A stretch of DNA of 26,324 bases from RI-242 sp038246255 (lineage in GTDB: Bacteria > Planctomycetota > UBA1135 > GCA-002686595): positions 1-26,324 of the forward strand of contig JBBRWC010000058.1 of NCBI GenBank assembly GCA_038246255.1, given 5' to 3'. Each line of letters opens with the position of its first letter. Positions within the stretch are counted from its first letter, which is position 1. The position numbers and the translations under genes are program-made. Below are positions 1 to 7,244 of the stretch, in pieces. The notes below the pieces were generated by a model, which saw only the letters and a program-made list of their open reading frames with translations, searched no databases and was not told the DNA's origin.

Positions 1-2167
1 CACGGCGCTGCTCGACGGACAGGCTCCAGTCGATCGTGCCCGTGCCGCGGAAGACGTCTTCGAAGTACCAACTCAGGTCGAGTTCGGGGTCGAAGCGCGC
101 AGCAAGCGCGCTGAAAAAGTCGTCCGGATAGGGATGGCGGTAGCGCCAATCGAGCGCGAAGCCGCGCATGGCCCGGTGGAACTCCGCCCAACCATCGAGG
201 CCCGGTTTAGACGCGGCGATGACCGCCGGCATGGAGCGCAGCGCGACCGCGGTGCGCCAGTAGGAGTTCGTGTAGTGGCTCGAGCGGTCGAGCGCGTGCC
301 ACGCGATGGTGTCGATCGGGTCTTTATCGGGGCTCGAAAGGTAACGCGTGCGGTCGTTCCAGCGCGGGTCCTCCCGGCGCGGTGCCGCGGTCAACCAGGG
401 CTGATCGCGCCACCAGTCGATGAAACCCGAACCCGCGAGCGGGGACGCGCTCGTCAGACCGCGCACCCCCAGCCAGCCGAGCGGCCACTCCCGCAGCGCA
501 AGGGCGCGTCCGGTCGTGCCCACGCCGAAACGCGCCAAGCGCACACCGTCGATCGGAATACCCGCGTAGGTCGTCGTGTCGATGCGATCGCCCCACACAC
601 GCGCGATGACTTCGCTGTCCGTGTAGGAGTTGATGCCTTCGTCGAGCCACGCCGCCTCGAATTCGTTGTTCGCGACCATGCCGTAAAACCACTGATGGCC
701 GGCTTCGTGCACCGTGACGCTTTCGGGCACGTGCATCGAGGGGCGCGTCAACAGGCGTGTGCCCGCCGTGAAGAGCGTCGGATACTCCATGCCACCCGCG
801 TTCGATCCGTAGGCAGGATCGACGACGGTGATGCGCTCGTAGGGGTACTCGCCGTACCACAGGCCGTAGAAAAAGAGCGCCGCTTCCGTCGCAAAGGCGT
901 GGCGCTCGGCTTGGGCGACGCGCTCCGGTTGGAGCAACACGACCACCTCCACATCGCGCAGCTCGAGCACCACATCCGCGCCAAACGCCGCGCGGGCGCG
1001 CTCGACCTCCGCCGGATAGCGCTCGGCCCAGTCACGCCACTGGAACATGGTGCGGTGCACCGCAAATCCGGGATCCGCGGTCCAAGTGAAATCGTGCACG
1101 AGCGGCGTGCGGCCCGAAGTCTCGCGGCGGTTGCGGTCGGCCTCGGAGGGTGCGAGGAAGCGCACTTCGACCCGATCGCCACGCCGTTCGCTGCCAACAC
1201 GCAACCCCGAAGCGCCGACCTTGTCCTCGTATGCCCCCGGCAGGTCGAGTGCGACGTCGTAGGTCCCAAAGTCCGCGTACCACTCCGTGAACGCGTGGAA
1301 CTCGTGGCAGTTCCAGCCGCGCTCGTCCTCCCACACACCCAGCTTGGGGAACCACTGGGCCATCAGGAAAAAGTCGTCCTTCTGTCCTGTGCGGCGCTCC
1401 GCGCGCGGTACCCGCGATTCCCACTGGATCCGCACGCGAGCCGTTCCGCCCGCTTCGACGGGCTCGGGCAGGTCGACCGAAAACACGGTGCGGTCATCGG
1501 TGTTTCCCGACGGGGTGCGGGGCGTGAACCGCGGGAGTAGATCCACCTCCTCCTCCCCGCGCAGCAACCACATTCCGGTGACGCGGCTGAAGCCAAAACC
1601 GTCGCCCTTTGCGTCCTCCTCGGCGAGGCGATCCCCCATCTTTGGGTCGAGCCGCACGTGGGTGGAGCGGCCATTCGCAAACGCGTTGAGGTAGAGATGG
1701 AACCAAAGATCGGGCGCGGCGCGGTCGCCGCCGTTGGTCCAGTCGAGCTCGAGTTCACCCGCGAGCGTGCGCCCGTCCTCGTCCAACCGCGCGCGAATCC
1801 GGTAGTCCGTCCGATTGGTCCCGCCGAGATCCGTTCCGCGGGGAGCGCCGCGTTGCGCCGGAAGCCGCAGGATCGGGTCCGCTACGGCGGCCTGAGCCGC
1901 GGGCACTGGCCCGGAGGCCGACTGGGGGCCTTCGGCGTTTTGCGCCCGCCGGTAGGCGGCGACCTCGGCGGGGGTCGGGGGGCGCTCCAGCCGCACGTCC
2001 GATCCGGTCGAATCCCCGGACGGCCACGCCGCGGCCGTTCCGCCGGCCGCCGCCCCGAAGAGGGCCCCCGCCAGGACGGCGCAACCCGCGGTTCGGGTCA
2101 GGCAGGGCTCTTTCCCGGGGCGGGCGCGCCCGGCGAACGGGACGTGGTTCGATCGACACAAGTCCAT
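1..2167 (-). CDS. Secreted M1-family (gluzincin) metallopeptidase, 3' truncated by window
   Basis: The frame is open from an ATG at 2167 to the window edge, about 722 codons, with the C-terminus missing. The zinc site HEAGH lies near residue 487, followed 18 residues later by the third ligand Glu in WLDEG (HEXXH-X18-E). Upstream, near residue 458, is GGMEYP, the counterpart of the GXMEN substrate-binding motif. Together these define the M1 aminopeptidase family. The N-terminus has a basic stretch and a hydrophobic segment (CAVLAGALFGAAAGG) ending in AAA, which looks like a Sec signal peptide, so the enzyme is probably exported and hydrolyses peptides in the periplasm or outside. An Ala/Pro-rich linker precedes the N-terminal beta domain. 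No good ribosome-binding site precedes the ATG. The gene diverges from the flgM-like gene and has no evident link to motility. Exact substrate is unknown. Confidence 0.88.
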   Translation of the reverse strand, partial: MDLCRSNHVPFAGRARPGKEPCLTRTAGCAVLAGALFGAAAGGTAAAWPSGDSTGSDVRLERPPTPAEVAAYRRAQNAEGPQSASGPVPAAQAAVADPILRLPAQRGAPRGTDLGGTNRTDYRIRARLDEDGRTLAGELELDWTNGGDRAAPDLWFHLYLNAFANGRSTHVRLDPKMGDRLAEEDAKGDGFGFSRVTGMWLLRGEEEVDLLPRFTPRTPSGNTDDRTVFSVDLPEPVEAGGTARVRIQWESRVPRAERRTGQKDDFFLMAQWFPKLGVWEDERGWNCHEFHAFTEWYADFGTYDVALDLPGAYEDKVGASGLRVGSERRGDRVEVRFLAPSEADRNRRETSGRTPLVHDFTWTADPGFAVHRTMFQWRDWAERYPAEVERARAAFGADVVLELRDVEVVVLLQPERVAQAERHAFATEAALFFYGLWYGEYPYERITVVDPAYGSNAGGMEYPTLFTAGTRLLTRPSMHVPESVTVHEAGHQWFYGMVANNEFEAAWLDEGINSYTDSEVIARVWGDRIDTTTYAGIPIDGVRLARFGVGTTGRALALREWPLGWLGVRGLTSASPLAGSGFIDWWRDQPWLTAAPRREDPRWNDRTRYLSSPDKDPIDTIAWHALDRSSHYTNSYWRTAVALRSMPAVIAASKPGLDGWAEFHRAMRGFALDWRYRHPYPDDFFSALAARFDPELDLSWYFEDVFRGTGTIDWSLSVEQRR

Positions 2168-2248
2168 GGTCGTGCTCGCGTTGCGTGGGTCAAAGTGCCC
2201 GCCCAAGACGTGTCGGGGGAGGCCCGGGGGATTCTAGGCGAAATGCCC

Positions 2249-2275
2249 TCAAGCGAACTCAGCCCCTGTCGATAA
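2249..2275 (+). promoter_or_regulatory. Sigma-28 (FliA)-type promoter of the flgM-like gene
   Basis: TCAA (2249-2252), 15 bases, then GTCGATAA (2268-2275). The family consensus is TAAA-N15-GCCGATAA, so the -10 matches at 7 of 8 positions and the spacing is exact. Transcription would start near 2283 and give a leader of about 33 nt before the ATG at 2316. This is strong support that the downstream gene belongs to the late flagellar regulon. Confidence 0.75.
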
Positions 2276-2315
2276 GGGAAGTTGGAGGGGCCCAAAGCCC
2301 CCCAGGCAGGACACG

Positions 2316-2732
2316 ATGGAAATCCGATCAGAACAACCGAACCCGCTCCGCGCCGCGCAGGCGCGCATCGATGAAGCCCAGGGGGATGCCCTGCGCCGCG
2401 CGCGGGAGCAAAACCGCGAAGCCGCCCGTCCGGTGCGTGCCGATGGCGATGACAAGGCGGTCGACCGCGCGCAGCAGGCGCGCATCCAAGCCGCGCGCCG
2501 CAAGGAAGCGCGCATCGACGCCGCTGAAGGCCAGGGCGCACGCCCGAGCGCAGACCGCGTCGAGCTCTCCCCCAGCGCCCGCGCGCTGCTGGAAGCCCGC
2601 GACGTCGGCGCCCTGGGGGCGACCGATCCCGGCCAGCTCGCCAGGCTGCGGGAGATCATCGCCGAGGGCGGCCTGTTCACGCAGGAGCGCATCGAACAAG
2701 CCGCGCGACGGCTGCTGAGCAGCGAAGGCTGA
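2316..2732 (+). CDS. flgM: FlgM-like anti-sigma-28 factor
   Basis: 138 residues. The C-terminal part fits FlgM: a DRVELSPSARALL segment, then LARLREIIAEGGLFTQERIEQAARRL cut here into two helices (LARLREIIAEGG, then FTQERIEQAARRLL), which correspond to the sigma-binding helices of FlgM. FlgM binds FliA in the cytoplasm and blocks late flagellar transcription until it is exported through the finished hook-basal body. The first 70 residues are a charged, Ala/Arg-rich repetitive stretch (RAAQARIDEAQ, RAQQARIQAAR), longer than in typical FlgM of about 90-100 residues. A GGCAGG-type ribosome-binding site precedes the ATG. The sigma-28-type promoter just upstream supports the call. The partner fliA lies about 4 kb away on the other strand. 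Sequence similarity in this family is weak, so the assignment rests on C-terminal pattern plus promoter. Confidence 0.72.
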   Translation: MEIRSEQPNPLRAAQARIDEAQGDALRRAREQNREAARPVRADGDDKAVDRAQQARIQAARRKEARIDAAEGQGARPSADRVELSPSARALLEARDVGALGATDPGQLARLREIIAEGGLFTQERIEQAARRLLSSEG

Positions 2733-2771
2733 TCTTCCCGACGGCACAACTGCGCCACGACGGCGCGCACC

Positions 2772-2809
2772 CGACGCCCCCTTCCGGCACTCGCCGGCTG
2801 GGGGCGTCG
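2772..2809 (+). terminator. Terminator-like hairpin after the flgM-like gene
   Basis: A 10-bp perfect stem (2772-2781 with 2800-2809, CGACGCCCCC/GGGGGCGTCG) closes an 18-nt loop. It lies 39 bases after the stop and is not followed by a T tract. It separates the flgM-like gene from the next gene. Confidence 0.5.
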
Positions 2810-2842
2810 CCGTTCCGGCGCCCCGCGGCGTAGGCTCTTGGG

Positions 2843-3898
2843 ATGGTTTTCCTACCCCTCGCAAGCGGCGCGTTCGCGCTGCTGCTCAGTTCCTGCGGTT
2901 GTTCCGCGTCCCCTTCGCCCGCGGCGCTCGCAAACGTGTCCGTTGCGCCGGTCCAAGAACCCGTGCAAAGCGCTCCTGGTGCGCCTGCAGTCGCCGCGGC
3001 TGCGGTCAAACCGCCCGCGAGCGTCTATTTCATCGGCCACAGCCTGATCGCCGACGTGCCCGACTTCGTGGCGCACTTCGCGGCGGCCGCCGGCGTGCGC
3101 CCGTTCGCGTTCAAAGAGCAGTTCATCCTGGGATCACCCCTGCGCTGGCAGTGGCTCGAGGTGGAGCGCGCCGCGGCCGACGGTTACCAATCCCCCTTCC
3201 GCCCGCCGCACCAAGCGTCTTACTTCGAAGAGCTCCCAAAGGGGACCCACGACGCGCTCGTCCTCGTCGACAGCGTGCCCCGCGGTGGCCCCGAGTTGGA
3301 AGCGGAGTCCACCGAGTACCTGCTGAAGTTCACGCAGCTGGCGCGCGCGGCGAACCCTGGGGTCCGCGTGCTGTTCTACGAACCTTGGCACTGCATCCAC
3401 AGCGGCACGCCGGCGGGTTGTGACCACGACAAGAGCTACCCCACCACCGCGCTGCCGTGGCGCGAGCGCGTCGAAGCCGACGCAGCAATGTGGACACGCA
3501 TCGTCGCCGCCGCGAATGCAAAGTTGCCCACGGACGAGCCCCCGATCGAGTCGATTCCCGTCGCGCGCGCGTTGGGCCTGCTCGCCGATGCGATCGGGCG
3601 CGGCGAGGTCGAAGGGTTCACGAACTGGCAGGAGCTGTTCGCGGACGACATCCACCTTTCGAACCCGGGCAAGTTTTTTGCCGCACTCGTGACCTATGCC
3701 GCGCTCTTTCGAAAAGCGCCCGGGAACTTCCCGATCGCCGCCAAGAACCGCTGGGGTTCCGGTTTTTGGAACGAGCCCAACTGGCAAGGCAAAGCATGGC
3801 CCGCGCCGACGCCCGCTGCCGCACGTCGCATGGGCGAAATCGCGGCGCAGGCGCTAGGACTCCCCGCGGCCGAGCCGAGCAAGCCCGAAGCGCAGTAA
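2843..3898 (+). CDS. SGNH-hydrolase-fold lipoprotein
   Basis: 351 residues. The N-terminus has a short hydrophobic segment and an LSSC lipobox (Cys18), so it is probably a lipoprotein outside the cytoplasm. After an Ala/Pro-rich linker, FIGHSL (residues 63-68) is the block I nucleophile motif, with H in place of the D of GDSL. Near the C-terminus, DDIHLSNPGK supplies the block V Asp-xx-His pair (about D268/H271). This pattern is that of SGNH/GDSL esterases and acetyl hydrolases. The region VLFYEPWHCI matches the central strand where these enzymes report on the oxyanion hole. Substrate unknown; polysaccharide deacetylation is a common role in the family. The ribosome-binding site is weak, and the gene faces the fliA-linked lipoproteins convergently. 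Confidence 0.75.
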   Translation: MVFLPLASGAFALLLSSCGCSASPSPAALANVSVAPVQEPVQSAPGAPAVAAAAVKPPASVYFIGHSLIADVPDFVAHFAAAAGVRPFAFKEQFILGSPLRWQWLEVERAAADGYQSPFRPPHQASYFEELPKGTHDALVLVDSVPRGGPELEAESTEYLLKFTQLARAANPGVRVLFYEPWHCIHSGTPAGCDHDKSYPTTALPWRERVEADAAMWTRIVAAANAKLPTDEPPIESIPVARALGLLADAIGRGEVEGFTNWQELFADDIHLSNPGKFFAALVTYAALFRKAPGNFPIAAKNRWGSGFWNEPNWQGKAWPAPTPAAARRMGEIAAQALGLPAAEPSKPEAQ

Positions 3899-3904
3899 CG
3901 GCTC

Positions 3905-3947
3905 GGGAGCGCCTGGCTCCATGGCGGGCCTGGAGGCCCGTGCTCCG
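3905..3947. repeat. Palindromic REP-like element between convergent genes
   Basis: GGAGC (3906-3910) and GCTCC (3942-3946) flank a core CGGGCCT-GG-AGGCCCG (3925-3940). The segment GGCGGGCCTGGAGG (3923-3936) recurs exactly at 26311-26324. It sits in the 94-bp gap between two convergent genes and could also act as a bidirectional terminator. Confidence 0.6.
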
Positions 3948-3992
3948 GGAGAAGGATGTCAATAGGCGCCGCGCGCGCCTCTCGCCGGGCGC

Positions 3993-4622
3993 TCAGAGCT
4001 GAAGCGCGATCTGGAACGCGGCAAAGCGCGCAAAACGGGTCGGGCTGAGCAGCGCGAGCTGCCAACCTGCGCCGCCGGATTCCGCGCGGTGCTCGCGTGC
4101 AAAATAACCCTCGAGCCCATGGCGCACACGCTCGTCGTTGGCGTCGAGGTGCACCGCGGCGTTCCACACGACCTGACCCGTTTCGGAGGCCACGAGCTCC
4201 GCCGCGAGGCTGATTTCGAGCGGCGGATAGATGCGCCGCAGCGGAACTTGGCTGAACAGCACCGCGTCGAGGCGGAACCGCTGGCTAATTTCGACCAAGG
4301 CCTCGGGCACGTGCCCGCCGGTGCGCATCGGATCCCAGCGCCGAACTTCGGCAAGGTCCGCCGCGGACAGGGTGACGAGCTCGTAGGGCGTGGAACGGCT
4401 CAGCTCGGCAAAAAGATCGGCCTGCAGGGCACGCGCGGATTCGTCATCAAGATCGCCCTCGAGCGGCATCACTCCCACGCGCTCGAACCGATAACTCTCG
4501 AAATCCGCCGCGAGCCGTGCCGTGGAAAGCACGATGACATCGCGCGGCTTCGCCGTCTTGCAGGCGGGCAGCACGCAGCCGATCACGGCGGCGACAACGA
4601 GGAAGAAGTTGCGTCCGTTCAC
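3993..4622 (-). CDS. Hypothetical lipoprotein co-transcribed with fliA
   Basis: 209 residues with a signal peptide ending in the lipobox LPAC (Cys21), so a probable lipoprotein facing the periplasm. The mature part (FERVGVMPLEGDLDD, LDAVLFSQVPLRRIYPP, ETGQVVWNAAVHLDA) has the alternating strand/helix pattern and the GQVVW strand seen in CsgG, TolB-N and FlgT-type outer-membrane assembly proteins. I recognise the fold type only, not a named family. Its ATG overlaps the stop of the upstream lipoprotein gene by 4 bases (ATGA), so the two are probably translationally coupled. Position at the end of the fliA operon suggests a role in the basal body or its outer-membrane passage; this is inference. 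It is last in the run; a convergent gene follows. Confidence 0.6.
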   Translation of the reverse strand: MNGRNFFLVVAAVIGCVLPACKTAKPRDVIVLSTARLAADFESYRFERVGVMPLEGDLDDESARALQADLFAELSRSTPYELVTLSAADLAEVRRWDPMRTGGHVPEALVEISQRFRLDAVLFSQVPLRRIYPPLEISLAAELVASETGQVVWNAAVHLDANDERVRHGLEGYFAREHRAESGGAGWQLALLSPTRFARFAAFQIALQL

Positions 4623-5851
4623 GGGCGATTTGCGGCGGTATCCACGCCGGTGTTTGCTGGCGCGTTAGCGGGTTGCAGAGCAGCGCCGGGGCGCGGTGCA
4701 TTCTCCGACGCGGGGGCCGCAGAGCGCTCTTGCTCGATGCGCGCTTCGATCAGCATCTTTTCGGCTTCGAGGCGGCGGATCTGCGCCGTCACGAGGCGTC
4801 CCGCGAGGTCCTGGTTCTCCTCGCGCAGGGTCGCGGCGGTGCTTTCGAGTTCCGCACGCACCGTGTCGCCGTCGGTGAGGCGCGTTTCGAGATCGGTTGT
4901 GCGCGCTTGGAGCTGCTCGAGCCGCGCGGTCAAGCTGCCGACTTCGATTTCGAGGGCTTCGCGCTCGTCGAGGGCTTGCTGGTACATCTCGAGCAGATAA
5001 AGCCGGCCGCTGCCGGTCATTTCGAGCTCGCGCGCCGGGCCGTCGAGGGTCCCGACGCTGCCCATTGCGGGCGCGCGAGCCGCCCCGCCGTCGGTGTCGT
5101 AGACGCTGCGCTTGTCGAGGCCCGTACTGCCCGGCGGAACGGGACGCGCGCCGGTGGCGAGGTCCTTGAGCGCGTCCACGGCTCCCGCGATCGCGTCGCC
5201 CGTCGCAGTGGCGGCTTGCGGCAGAACGAGCTTGGATTGCGAAGGTGCCGCGGGTGTGGCGGCCCAGGGATCAAGGGCTGCGCCGCTGCCGGGCGCGCCG
5301 CCGTAGGGCCAATGCTGATTGAGGTCTGGCTGTGCACCGGTCGCACCGGTCGCGCCGCCGGGTGTGCCCCATCCGTTGGGACCGCCGAGGACTGCGGGCG
5401 CTCCGCCTGGAACGGGCCAGGGAATCGGCTGCGCGGCGGGTTGGGGAGCGAGCGCGGAGCCGGGCATGGCGTGCGCGCTCCCGCCGTTTTGGACGAGGTT
5501 CGGTGCGATGGTGTTCGGCGCGCTCGCACCCACCTGCCCGTAACCCGCAGGAGCTTGGCCGTAACCCGCAGGCGGCTGACCGTATCCCACGTGCTGGCCC
5601 GGACGATCCGATTGCCACTGGCCCGCAGGGTTGGGTGCGTACGCGGGCTGCCCGGCCCACTGTGCTGCCGCTTGGACATTGGCGGTCGCGGGCGGCGCGC
5701 CGGAGGTGCGCGGCAAATGGGGTTGTTGATAGCCCTGGAAGCCACCGGGCATGGGCGGCCGGCCGGAACCCGGACCCTGCGGCGGAACGGCGCAGGCTGC
5801 GAGCGGAACGAGGATCAGAGCGAGCCCGAGCCCGTGGGATTTTGCGTTCAT
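4619..5851 (-). CDS. Proline/glycine-rich lipoprotein with C-terminal coiled coil
   Basis: 410 residues. The signal peptide ends in LAAC (Cys20), followed by a long low-complexity part rich in Pro, Gly, Gln and Ala. This includes tandem GYGQPPA-type heptads near residues 90-108. A small globular stretch follows (about 215-285). Residues 286-380 form a long heptad-patterned coiled coil (LEQLQARTTDLETRL, LREENQDLAGRL), and the tail is again Ala/Pro-rich. The layout suggests an envelope lipoprotein with a flexible spacer that crosses the periplasm or cell-wall region and a helical rod for oligomerisation. No homologue recognised. It lies 7 bases after the small gene at 5859 and overlaps the next lipoprotein gene by 4 bases. 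Its repeats are compositional, so similarity searches may be misleading. Confidence 0.6.
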   Translation of the reverse strand: MNAKSHGLGLALILVPLAACAVPPQGPGSGRPPMPGGFQGYQQPHLPRTSGAPPATANVQAAAQWAGQPAYAPNPAGQWQSDRPGQHVGYGQPPAGYGQAPAGYGQVGASAPNTIAPNLVQNGGSAHAMPGSALAPQPAAQPIPWPVPGGAPAVLGGPNGWGTPGGATGATGAQPDLNQHWPYGGAPGSGAALDPWAATPAAPSQSKLVLPQAATATGDAIAGAVDALKDLATGARPVPPGSTGLDKRSVYDTDGGAARAPAMGSVGTLDGPARELEMTGSGRLYLLEMYQQALDEREALEIEVGSLTARLEQLQARTTDLETRLTDGDTVRAELESTAATLREENQDLAGRLVTAQIRRLEAEKMLIEARIEQERSAAPASENAPRPGAALQPANAPANTGVDTAANRP

Positions 5852-5858
5852 GGGGTTC

Positions 5859-6074
5859 TCAGCGCTCGCGCGGTGCAGAGCTGTCGCGGTCGTACTCGAT
5901 TTCGATTACCGAGCGTTCGCCGCACGCGCACGTGAACTCAACGCCGCGCACCACGCCGCCAACCTCGATCAAGCGCGCATTCTTTGTGGGGCCGCGTTCG
6001 CTCGTGTGGGTGTGGCGTGTGCCGGGTCGTGCGTGGGACTCAAAGTCCACGAACTCGCGTTTGATGATGGCCAT
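5859..6074 (-). CDS. Small hypothetical protein with CxC motif, fliA operon
   Basis: 71 residues, starting MAIIKREFVDFE and containing TCACGERSVIEIEYD near residues 48-62. The CAC pair could bind metal or be half of a zinc-ribbon-like knuckle, but only two Cys and three His residues (14, 21, 23) are present. It begins 11 bases after the fliA stop and ends 7 bases before the lipoprotein gene, a spacing that strongly suggests one operon. Codon use (GC-rich third positions) resembles that of the neighbours. No signal peptide is visible, so it is likely cytoplasmic. No family recognised; a small fliA-linked regulator or binding protein is only a guess. Confidence 0.55.
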   Translation of the reverse strand: MAIIKREFVDFESHARPGTRHTHTSERGPTKNARLIEVGGVVRGVEFTCACGERSVIEIEYDRDSSAPRER

Positions 6075-6085
6075 GGGAAGCAGAT

Positions 6086-6820
6086 TCAAGGGGCGCCGAT
6101 GGCGCTGCGCAGCTCGCGGTTCAGGCGGTAGAGCGCACGGCTGTGCACTTGACTCGCGCGCGATTCGGTCACACCCATCAACTCGCCGATCTCCTTCAGG
6201 AGCAGGCCCTCGGCGTAATAGAGGGTAATGACGGTGCGTTCGGCCTCGGGCAGGCCGCTGATGGCACGCACGAGCAATTCTTTGAGCTCCTCGAACTCGG
6301 CGCTGCCGACCGGATCGTCGCTCTTGGGGTCCGCGAGCAGCCCGAAGAGCTCCTCGGAAGGACCGTCCTCGAGGCTCACGATGCCCGCGGAACGGGCGCT
6401 CGCCAACACTTCGTCGATCTCGTCGAGGGAGCAGCCCAGGTGCGCGGCGAGCTCCTCGGGCGACGGCGGCGCGCCGAGCTTTTGCTCGAGCGTTCGCACG
6501 GCGCGATCGAGGTCGCGCACACGCTCCCTGCGGCCACGCGGCAAAAAGTCCATGCGGCGCAGCTCGTCGAGAATCGCACCGCGGATGCGCGGGAACGCAA
6601 ACGTCGAGAACTTCAGGCCGCGCGCCGGTTCGAAGGCGTCCGCAGCCTCGACAAGCCCGATCATGCCGAAGCCAAAGAGATCGTCCCGGTCGATGCGGCC
6701 CGGCAGGTCGATCGCGAGACGGCCCACGATCTGTTGCAGGAGCGGAAGGTGCGCGAGGATCAATGCCTCGCGTTCCGATTCGCCCAGGGCCGAGGTGCGC
6801 GTGAAGCCGGGTTCGCTCAT
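6086..6820 (-). CDS. fliA: Flagellar sigma factor sigma-28 (FliA/WhiG family)
   Basis: 244 residues, the usual length. Region 2 (about 20-95) contains LLQQIVGRLAIDLP, DLFGFGMIGLVEAADAFEP and KFSTFAFPRIRGAILDELRR, diagnostic of FliA. Region 3 (about 105-155) follows, and region 4 (about 185-240) has ISGLPEAERTVITLYYAEG, then LKEIGELMGVTESRASQVHS, the -35 recognition helix-turn-helix. FliA directs RNA polymerase to late flagellar genes: filament, cap and chemotaxis. The ATG at 6820 is the only start; an in-frame stop lies just upstream. There is no clear ribosome-binding site; instead the start overlaps the stop of a 14-codon mini-ORF (6817-6861). Likely held by the FlgM-like protein at 2316-2732. 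Confidence 0.93.
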   Translation of the reverse strand: MSEPGFTRTSALGESEREALILAHLPLLQQIVGRLAIDLPGRIDRDDLFGFGMIGLVEAADAFEPARGLKFSTFAFPRIRGAILDELRRMDFLPRGRRERVRDLDRAVRTLEQKLGAPPSPEELAAHLGCSLDEIDEVLASARSAGIVSLEDGPSEELFGLLADPKSDDPVGSAEFEELKELLVRAISGLPEAERTVITLYYAEGLLLKEIGELMGVTESRASQVHSRALYRLNRELRSAIGAP

Positions 6821-6861
6821 GACCAGTTCGTGGTGGCAGCATCAAGGGAGACGGGGTTCAT
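6817..6861 (-). other. 14-codon mini-ORF bridging to fliA by ATGA overlaps
   Basis: ATG at 6861 overlaps the stop of the upstream gene (ATGA, 6858-6861). The reading frame MNPVSLDAATTNWS ends in a TGA that overlaps the fliA start (ATGA, 6817-6820). It could serve as a leader that carries terminating ribosomes on to fliA, which lacks its own ribosome-binding site. Being so short, it may be coincidence. Confidence 0.4.
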
Positions 6862-7241
6862 GGCGCGGCGCGCGGGGGGCGCAGTGTCTTGTCGGCGGTC
6901 GGAGCCAAATGGCTCGACCCTGCGAAGGCCCGCACGAGGCGACCGAGTGCCAACACCAGGAACCAGGCCATCAGACCCCGGCCGCTGGCGGCGTCGAGGG
7001 GCGCACCGGCGAGCAACGCGACGACGGCGGCGATCGCGCCCAGTGCAACAGCCAGGAGCCGAGCGGCCTGCTGGATCGCAGGGCGCAGGTCCTTGGGCGG
7101 TGCGGTGGGTGCAGCCGGCGCCGGCGGTTTCGCGGGCGCCGCCGGCGGTCCGCCGGCTGGCTTGGTCGCGCCGGCTTTGGGTGCAGCGGCCCGCGGGGCC
7201 GCCGCAGTCGCCGCAGCCGCGGTTTGTGCCGGGGTCGCCAT
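6858..7241 (-). CDS. Hypothetical two-helix membrane protein between flhG and fliA
   Basis: 127 residues. The first 55 are an Ala/Pro/Lys-rich low-complexity stretch. Two hydrophobic helices follow, LLAVALGAIAAVVALLAG (about 62-79) and GLMAWFLVLALGRLVRAF (about 89-106), with a short polar tail. It starts 3 bases after the flhG stop and its own stop overlaps the mini-ORF leading to fliA, so it belongs to the flhF-flhG-fliA operon. In many flagellated bacteria a small gene of unknown function sits between flhG and fliA; I cannot match it to a named family. An inner-membrane accessory to flagellar placement or export is possible but unproven. Confidence 0.6.
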   Translation of the reverse strand: MATPAQTAAAATAAAPRAAAPKAGATKPAGGPPAAPAKPPAPAAPTAPPKDLRPAIQQAARLLAVALGAIAAVVALLAGAPLDAASGRGLMAWFLVLALGRLVRAFAGSSHLAPTADKTLRPPRAAP

Positions 7242-7244
7242 TGA

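Noticed and set aside
134..1540. 468-codon plus-strand open frame
   Set aside because: Fully antisense to the M1 peptidase, which has HEXXH-X18-E. High GC leaves antisense frames open; the product is Arg/Ala-rich without motifs.
5859..6845. 328-codon reading covering fliA in another frame
   Set aside because: Only its last 71 codons, after the fliA stop, make sense as a gene; the rest is a shadow of fliA.
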